Assembly (NCBI GenBank): GCA_021205485.1
Contig: JAJPXK010000136.1
Coordinates: 1-9,308 of the forward strand
DNA from: Clostridia bacterium
GTDB lineage: Bacteria; Bacillota; Clostridia; Christensenellales; Borkfalkiaceae
Reading direction: 5' to 3'
Length of the DNA stretch: 9,308 nt
A program made the position numbers and the translations under genes. Positions 5,267-9,308 of the stretch are shown in pieces. The notes beneath the pieces are model-generated. The model had not been told where the DNA came from. It saw only the letters and a program-made list of their open reading frames with translations, and made no database searches. The first letter of the stretch is position 1, and each line of letters opens with the position of its first letter.

Positions 5267-5295
5267 ATATTAACACATATTTTGCCATAAAGCAA
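5267..5295 (-). promoter_or_regulatory. Probable promoter of glyA
   Basis: On the minus strand TTGCTT (5290-5295) and TAATAT (5267-5272) are separated by 17 bp, with TG one base before the -10 box (extended -10 form). Each hexamer is 4 of 6, so the call rests on the spacing and the TG. The copy of ATAAATTTATTTA at 5247-5259 lies between it and glyA; a second copy at 5295-5307 abuts the -35 box. Confidence 0.45.
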
Positions 5296-5342
5296 TAAAT
5301 TTATTTAACAAAAGAGTGAAGCATTTTGCTTAAAATCAGGCC

Positions 5343-7022
5343 TCAGATGCAGACCATATAGAACAGCGACGAGCATAAAAGGGCCATCGCGAAGGATACG
5401 GTTACAAGCCTTGTCATTACGGCGGCGAACTTTCCGCCCTGCCTTGCAAGCCGTTTGTTGACAAGCCCTGCGGTGAGGGCGACGCCTAAAATCATCGGCA
5501 TTATATACCTGAAGTCCATAGTGCAGGCGTACGGCATTTTTACGTAAAAGTAAATTTCGGAAAGGGCCTGCGACTGCACAAGAAGGAAGGTGAAAAAGAT
5601 ATTTCTCTTGTCCTCGGCCGCCTCCTCGCTTTTATCCTTTAAATCGTACCTGAAAAACAGGTAAAGGGCGTAAACCAGAGCCACGGCGAGAACGGCGACG
5701 GCGACGTATGCGAATATTACCGCGAGCCCAGCGAAGCCTTCGCCCTGCCAGTAAGAAAACTCCCCGAATATGGCCGAATGAAGCGAATAGTTGAACAAAT
5801 TGTAGTTGCCTTCGAACGGGTCGCAGTACAGGTAAAAGAGGTCGGTAACCGAGAAGAAAAACCTCTGGAACACCGAATAATCGCCCGTATACAGCTTGGA
5901 ATTGAGGTTAGAGAACACAAACCCGAACTCCTGCCCGAATTTTACGTAGGCGTACACCTGAAACCACAGTCCTATCGCCGCCGCGGGAACGATAAACGCG
6001 GCATACTCCCCTACCATTTTCAAAAACGATATAGAGCCTTCGCGCTTTCTTACAGTGCGGACAAACTCATATATGAATACGCCCGCGAGGGGTATGCAGA
6101 TTGTGGCGGAAGACAGTTTTGCCATCATGCCGAGGCCGACAGCAAAGCCGCCCGCTATGATATAGCCGAAGCCCTTGCCGCCCTTCCACCAGCAGATTAT
6201 ATAATATAGGGCGAGTATGGCGAAAAGGTACGAAAGCCCGTCGTTGTTTAGCATGCCCGCGAACTGTATCTGGCGGGGGAAGAAAATTACTATCGCCGCA
6301 ACGCCCGCGTACGCCATGCCCTTGAAATTCATTTTTTTAAGGATTTTAAGCTGTACGGCCATAGTTATAACCGAGTACATTACGCTTAAAATCTGACAGG
6401 TCTGGTATAAATAGTACCTCTCCGCCGTCATATAGCCGTACGAAGGGCAGCCCTGCTGGAATCTGGCTATAAATTCTTCGCTCGCGTTAAACAGCGAGAC
6501 TATTTTCATAAACCCCGCCTGTATGAGGGCGTTTAAAGGAGGGTGGTAAAACTGGTAATCGTTGGTAGAGGGAAGGCTGCCCGTAGAAAATATCGTCCAC
6601 GCGTAGGCCTCGTGCCCGTTCGCGTTGGACGAAAACGTGTCCTGCTGCCTTGTACTCGCGGGGGTATACAGCATATAGCCTATCCTCAAGGCCGTACCTG
6701 CTATAAACATTAAAATGACGGCGGTTTTTGCATTAAGTTTTTTATTGACCGCAAGATATACCGCGACGAACGCGTCAATCCCTATCGCTATTACGGCTAC
6801 TCCCTGCGCCACCGAACCGTCGTGCCAGGTTGTATAATACGGTTTTACCAAAAAGAACAGCAGTACGGTAACCGCAAACACGCCTATATACACCAAGGCT
6901 TCAACCATCGCGGGGGTAAATGGCGAACGTCTGCGTTTCTTTTGCACAGTCTTCATCTCTTCGTCGGGGGCTTCCGCTTCAGAAAAATCCCCTTCAAAGG
7001 AATTATTGCTTTCCGTCGCCAT
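5343..7022 (-). CDS. Polytopic GT-C-type glycosyltransferase (GT39/PMT-like)
   Basis: The 559-residue membrane protein has about 12-13 hydrophobic segments (first near 41-60, last near 536-557) after a soluble, acidic then basic N-terminus (1-40, KKRRR at 29-33). The loop after the third segment holds QQD (126-128) and DYQFYHPPL (155-163). This matches GT-C enzymes, where an acidic residue in the first outer loop is catalytic and a YHPPL block is common in GT39/ArnT-like proteins. FAGMLNNDGLSYL (254-266) and MDFRYIMP (502-509) are further family-like blocks. Such enzymes move a sugar from a polyprenyl-phosphate donor to an acceptor outside the membrane; donor and acceptor are unknown. The start at 7022 lies inside the end of the oxidoreductase gene (20-nt overlap) with AAGGGG just upstream, so translation is probably coupled. 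I see no strong terminator behind it. Confidence 0.8.
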   Translation of the reverse strand: MATESNNSFEGDFSEAEAPDEEMKTVQKKRRRSPFTPAMVEALVYIGVFAVTVLLFFLVKPYYTTWHDGSVAQGVAVIAIGIDAFVAVYLAVNKKLNAKTAVILMFIAGTALRIGYMLYTPASTRQQDTFSSNANGHEAYAWTIFSTGSLPSTNDYQFYHPPLNALIQAGFMKIVSLFNASEEFIARFQQGCPSYGYMTAERYYLYQTCQILSVMYSVITMAVQLKILKKMNFKGMAYAGVAAIVIFFPRQIQFAGMLNNDGLSYLFAILALYYIICWWKGGKGFGYIIAGGFAVGLGMMAKLSSATICIPLAGVFIYEFVRTVRKREGSISFLKMVGEYAAFIVPAAAIGLWFQVYAYVKFGQEFGFVFSNLNSKLYTGDYSVFQRFFFSVTDLFYLYCDPFEGNYNLFNYSLHSAIFGEFSYWQGEGFAGLAVIFAYVAVAVLAVALVYALYLFFRYDLKDKSEEAAEDKRNIFFTFLLVQSQALSEIYFYVKMPYACTMDFRYIMPMILGVALTAGLVNKRLARQGGKFAAVMTRLVTVSFAMALLCSSLFYMVCI

Positions 7023-8607
7023 TCTTATCCCCTTCCTTTTCTTCCTTTACCTCGTGGTAAGACTTTTCGGTGTTTACGTTCCATATATCCGACTTGTCGG
7101 GGTTGCCGCTTATAATATCGTCGCAGGCGACCATAGACGTAACCATAGAGTGGTCCATATTGTTGTAGCGGTGCTGGCCGTTGCGGCCTACGCAGTACAG
7201 ATTTTCTATGGAATTGAGGTAGTCCTTAACCTTGTCAAACTCTGAGTAGGTGCCGAAATACGCGGGGTACGCCTTTTTGACGTGTATTATAGTGGAGTCT
7301 TTGACGTTGTCCTTCGAAGCTATCACGCCTATTTTTATCAGCTCGTCTATGGCGTTTTTTGTAAACTCCTCGTCGGGGCAGGTCCACATTTTATCCCCCT
7401 CGGCGCAGAAGTATTCAAGGCCTATCCAGACATTGTGTTCGGGGTCTTCCACCATATAGGGCGACCAGTTGTTGAATATCTGTATACGGCCTAACCTTAC
7501 CTCCCTCTCCTGCACGTAAATCCAGCAGTCTGGCACGATATTGCCGAGGGTCTTCATCTTTGTCTTGTTTTCTACGCTCAGGCCGTCTAACAGAAGGCCT
7601 ACGGTGATAAAGTCGCGGTAAGGCAGATTTACAGCCACGCGGTAGGGCTCGGGCGGCATAACTTCTTCGCCTATGGCCTCCGCCAGGTCCTTTATAGGCA
7701 TAGAGGAGATAAAATAATCCGCCTCGAACACCTTTAAATTGCCCTCTTTATCCATCGCGGCTACAGATTTTACCCTGTTTCCCTCAAGATTTATCTTTGT
7801 AACGTTGGTTTCAAGATAAATTTCGCCGCCAAGCTCTTTAATTTTTTCCGCCATAACCTCGTAAAGCTGGCCGGGGCCCTTTTTAGGGTATAAAAATTGT
7901 TCTATAAGGCTTGTTTCCACCTCTTTATTCTTCTTGAAGGGCTTGGTTATGGCGTTTTTAATGGCTTTGGAAATAGACAAGCCCTTTACCCTCTGCGCGC
8001 CCCAGTCGGCGGCGATGTTGCTCGGGTGCACGCCCCATAATTTTTCGGTGTAGTCCTCGAAAAACATAGAATACAGGGGCTTGCCGAAGCGGTTTATGTA
8101 AAAATTTTCAAGGTTTGTCTCTTCCCGTTTGTGCAGACAACTGCCTATGTAGCCGAAGCCCGCCTTCACCGTACGGCAAAAGCCCATATTGATAAATGTA
8201 CGCGGCTTTAAAGAAATAGGGTAGTCGAAAAATTTATGCAAATACACTATGCGGGATACCCTGTCGCGGACGAGCATGGTATTGTCTTCAATCTCGGGGT
8301 CGGGGCCGCCCTCTTTTAAAGGCTTTTCCCTGCCTAATATGGCGTCGTCTTTGGCTGGCTTGCCCTGTACGGGCATAAGCTCGGTCCAGAGGGATGTCAC
8401 CCTTTCGTCCTTGGAAAAGAATCTGTGGCCGCCTATATCCATACGGTTGCCTTTATACGTGGCCGTGCGGGATATGCCGCCGACAAAATTTTCCGTCTCT
8501 AAAATTACGGGATGAATATCCGACTTTGTTAAAAGCTCGTAAGCGGCGGTAAGCCCCGCGGGCCCCGCGCCTATTATCACCGCAACTTTTTTACCCTCTT
8601 TATCCAT
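7003..8607 (-). CDS. FAD-dependent oxidoreductase of the UDP-galactopyranose mutase / protoporphyrinogen oxidase superfamily
   Basis: The protein has 534 residues. The N-terminus is a classic FAD Rossmann unit: G13-x-G15-x-x-G18 (GAGPAGLTAAYELL), acidic E37 ending strand 2, then GGISRT (43-48) and DIGGHRFFSK (57-66). The middle contains FFDYPISL (126-133) and FFEDYTEKLWGVHP (182-195), close to the Glf-type substrate domain. The second FAD block is YCVGRNGQHRYNNMDHSM (471-488). The family is often annotated as HemY-like or amine oxidase, but heme genes are absent here and the partner is a GT-C transferase, so a role in modifying a sugar for the cell surface is more likely. The C-terminal 30 residues are highly charged and lie over the start of the next gene. 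AGGAGC (8615-8620) sets the start, and a strong promoter lies 32 nt upstream. Confidence 0.85.
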   Translation of the reverse strand: MDKEGKKVAVIIGAGPAGLTAAYELLTKSDIHPVILETENFVGGISRTATYKGNRMDIGGHRFFSKDERVTSLWTELMPVQGKPAKDDAILGREKPLKEGGPDPEIEDNTMLVRDRVSRIVYLHKFFDYPISLKPRTFINMGFCRTVKAGFGYIGSCLHKREETNLENFYINRFGKPLYSMFFEDYTEKLWGVHPSNIAADWGAQRVKGLSISKAIKNAITKPFKKNKEVETSLIEQFLYPKKGPGQLYEVMAEKIKELGGEIYLETNVTKINLEGNRVKSVAAMDKEGNLKVFEADYFISSMPIKDLAEAIGEEVMPPEPYRVAVNLPYRDFITVGLLLDGLSVENKTKMKTLGNIVPDCWIYVQEREVRLGRIQIFNNWSPYMVEDPEHNVWIGLEYFCAEGDKMWTCPDEEFTKNAIDELIKIGVIASKDNVKDSTIIHVKKAYPAYFGTYSEFDKVKDYLNSIENLYCVGRNGQHRYNNMDHSMVTSMVACDDIISGNPDKSDIWNVNTEKSYHEVKEEKEGDKNGDGKQ

Positions 8608-8638
8608 AAGTATTGCTCCTGATACGTGTTATATAAGG

Positions 8639-8667
8639 ATTATACCACAATATAAAGCAATAAACAA
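8639..8667 (-). promoter_or_regulatory. SigA promoter of the FAD oxidoreductase / GT-C operon
   Basis: On the minus strand TTGTTT (8662-8667) and a perfect TATAAT (8639-8644) are separated by 17 bp, with TGG before the -10 box (extended -10). Transcription would begin near 8632, leaving a short leader of about 25 nt with the ribosome binding site. No operator is obvious. Confidence 0.85.
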
Positions 8668-8697
8668 GTACAATTTTAAAAAAGTACACTATTATAG

Positions 8698-8763
8698 CCT
8701 TCCCCTTTGAGGGTAGCGTTAGCATAAACAGCAGAAGGGGGATCGCTTGCGGTGAATGAGGTG
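8698..8763. repeat. Dispersed repeat starting CCTTCCCCTTTGAGGG
   Basis: The unit begins with CCTTCCCC...GAGGG, later has GAAGGGGGATC, and ends with GGTGAATGAGGTG. I recall this general layout as an intergenic repeat in Clostridia. A short related piece, TTCCCCTTGAGGG, occurs at 9166-9178. It has no coding signals. Confidence 0.45.
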
Positions 8764-8822
8764 TTACTCTATAATCAACGTTATTATTTTTAAACAACTT
8801 TTCGGCCGACCTGCCTGCCGAT

Positions 8823-8870
8823 CGCGAGTACTCGCGGGATTGCCACGCGGTAGAAACCGCTCGCAATGAC
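8823..8870. repeat. Palindromic unit: CGCGAGTACTCGCG followed by an ATTGC...GCAAT hairpin
   Basis: A perfect 14-bp palindrome (8823-8836) abuts a hairpin in which ATTGC (8839-8843) pairs with GCAAT (8863-8867) and GCGGT (8847-8851) with ACCGC (8856-8860), around AGAA. On the other strand it starts GTCATTGCGAGCGG, a sequence type I know as a dispersed repeat in many bacterial phyla. Confidence 0.6.
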
Positions 8871-8875
8871 GGAGG

Positions 8876-8973
8876 CTTTTGGCGTTACAAGAACCCCTCA
8901 GTCACTAACGTGACAGCTCCCCTGATAGGTGAGCCTCTTCTGTCATTCTGAGCGTAGCCCGTCAGGGCGAAGT
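8876..8973. repeat. 98-bp tandem repeat, copy 1
   Basis: The unit runs from CTTTTGGCGTTACAAGA through a GTCAC-TAAC-GTGAC hairpin (CAGTCACTAACGTGACAG), a GCTCCCC/GGTGAGC imperfect hairpin and CTGTCATTCTGAGCG (8940-8954) to CAGGGCGAAG. It matches the next copy over its whole length without gaps, with about ten substitutions by eye. It carries only the left arm of the CTGTCAT element. Confidence 0.85.
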
Positions 8974-9071
8974 CTTTTGGCATTATAAGACCCCCTCAGT
9001 CACTAACGCGACAGCTCCCTTAATAAGGGAGCCTCTTCTGTCATTCTGAGCGCAGCCCGTCAGGGCGAAGC
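8974..9071. repeat. 98-bp tandem repeat, copy 2
   Basis: This copy directly follows copy 1, with the same blocks in the same order. Here GCTCCCTTA/TAAGGGAGC forms a nearly perfect palindrome, and changes relative to copy 1 restore pairing there. Its 3' third overlaps the full CTGTCAT inverted-repeat element at 9038-9153, so copy 1 probably arose by duplication of this junction. Confidence 0.85.
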
Positions 9072-9153
9072 CGAAGAATCTCCTTCCTACCGCTTTCATT
9101 CCATCGAGGGGCTCCTTCGGCTTCGGGCTATCGCCCTCCGCTCAGGATGACAG
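9038..9153. repeat. Small inverted-repeat element with CTGTCAT termini (copy B)
   Basis: The element is about 116 bp, bounded by CTGTCATTCTGAGCG (9038-9052) and CGCTCAGGATGACAG (9139-9153), exactly the termini of copy A at 1300-1404. Interior blocks CGAAGAATCTCCTT, ATCGAGGGG and TCCTTCGG also match in order. A second internal pair, GCCCGTCAGGGCGAAG versus CTTCGGGCTATCGCCC, lengthens the hairpin. It has no coding capacity. Confidence 0.8.
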
Positions 9154-9240
9154 GGTAGCATAAGGTTCCCCTTGAGGGTAAGGGCGGGCGGCATTGCCTG
9201 CTTTTCTGACGTAAAAATAATGCATTTTAAGGATATAGTA

Positions 9241-9273
9241 TTGACATTTTTTGCTGAAAGCCTGTTATATAAT
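9241..9273 (+). promoter_or_regulatory. Promoter of a gene beyond the right edge
   Basis: A perfect -35 box TTGACA (9241-9246) is followed by TTATATAAT (9265-9273). Using TTATAT or TATATA as the -10 box gives an 18-19 bp spacer, with TG at 9263-9264; the better hexamer TATAAT (9268-9273) would need 21 bp. No start codon with a ribosome binding site appears before the window ends. Confidence 0.6.
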
Positions 9274-9282
9274 AGCTATTAA

Positions 9283-9294
9283 GGTAAGTGTACC
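9283..9294 (+). promoter_or_regulatory. Operator-like inverted repeat GGTA-AGTG-TACC
   Basis: The 4-bp arms GGTA and TACC sit in an AT-rich context about 10 bp after the -10 box, around the expected start of transcription. It could be a repressor site for the off-window gene. The arms are short, so confidence is low. Confidence 0.3.
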
Positions 9295-9308
9295 AAATAT
9301 TTACAGAA

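Larger units (their letters stand above)
8668..9240. other. Gene-free spacer made of dispersed and tandem repeats
   Basis: I see no gene in these 573 bases. They consist mostly of short palindromic units of at least four types placed end to end, described separately at 8698-8763, 8823-8870, 8876-9071, 9038-9153 and 9166-9178. The base composition and hairpins differ from the AT-rich promoter spacers on both sides. It separates the divergent promoters at 8639-8667 (-) and 9241-9273 (+). Confidence 0.75.

Noticed and set aside
5247..5307. Direct repeat ATAAATTTATTTA (5247-5259 and 5295-5307) around the glyA promoter
   Set aside because: The motif is pure A/T in an AT-rich spacer, so two copies may arise by chance. 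It is noted with the promoter but is not strong enough to stand as a site.
8600..8866. 88-codon open frame on the minus strand upstream of the FAD oxidoreductase gene
   Set aside because: It runs through the repeat hairpins and across the promoter at 8639-8667, overlaps the true start of the next gene, has no ribosome binding site, and its product resembles no family.
8876..9071. Possible CRISPR-like array
   Set aside because: Only two adjacent 98-bp units with no spacers between them, internal hairpins, and no cas genes: this is a tandem duplication.

Overview
The window looks like a chromosomal fragment of a Clostridia-type Firmicute, probably an uncultivated gut-type lineage. The reasons are AGGAGG-type ribosome binding sites before almost every gene, SigA-like promoters in AT-rich spacers, a ribosomal protein L27 with the Firmicutes-type cleavable N-terminal extension, and intergenic repeat families that I associate from memory with Clostridia genomes. 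I cannot name a genus. No tRNA, rRNA, CRISPR array, transposase or phage gene is visible.

Layout. Bases 1-280 hold a terminator, a strong promoter, an operator-like inverted repeat and a 13-codon leader peptide ending in Cys, all ahead of cysK (281-1216, +), which makes cysteine. Bases 1217-1440 carry small inverted-repeat elements and a terminator shared by the converging genes. The remaining genes are all on the minus strand: an XRE regulator followed by a Cys-rich GNAT acetyltransferase (2222 down to 1439); rplU-rpmA behind an L21-leader-like 5' UTR (3160 down to 2428); an XRE regulator fused to a four-helix membrane domain (3833-3219); glyA (5234-3984); and a two-gene operon of an FAD-dependent oxidoreductase related to UDP-galactopyranose mutase and protoporphyrinogen oxidase, overlapping by 20 nt with a polytopic GT-C-type glycosyltransferase (8607 down to 5343). 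Bases 8668-9240 are a gene-free cluster of palindromic and tandem repeats. A + strand promoter at 9241-9273 points to a gene beyond the right edge.

How the genes work together. CysK (serine to cysteine) and GlyA (serine to glycine plus a one-carbon unit) both consume serine, but they are separate transcription units. rplU-rpmA is a ribosomal operon lacking the usual intervening Prp protease gene. The FAD enzyme and GT-C protein form the most open-ended functional pair and probably act on a lipid-linked or nucleotide-linked sugar for the cell surface. The most interesting regulatory reading is the cysK leader, where a short peptide ends in a Cys codon just before a UGA and stays in frame with cysK.
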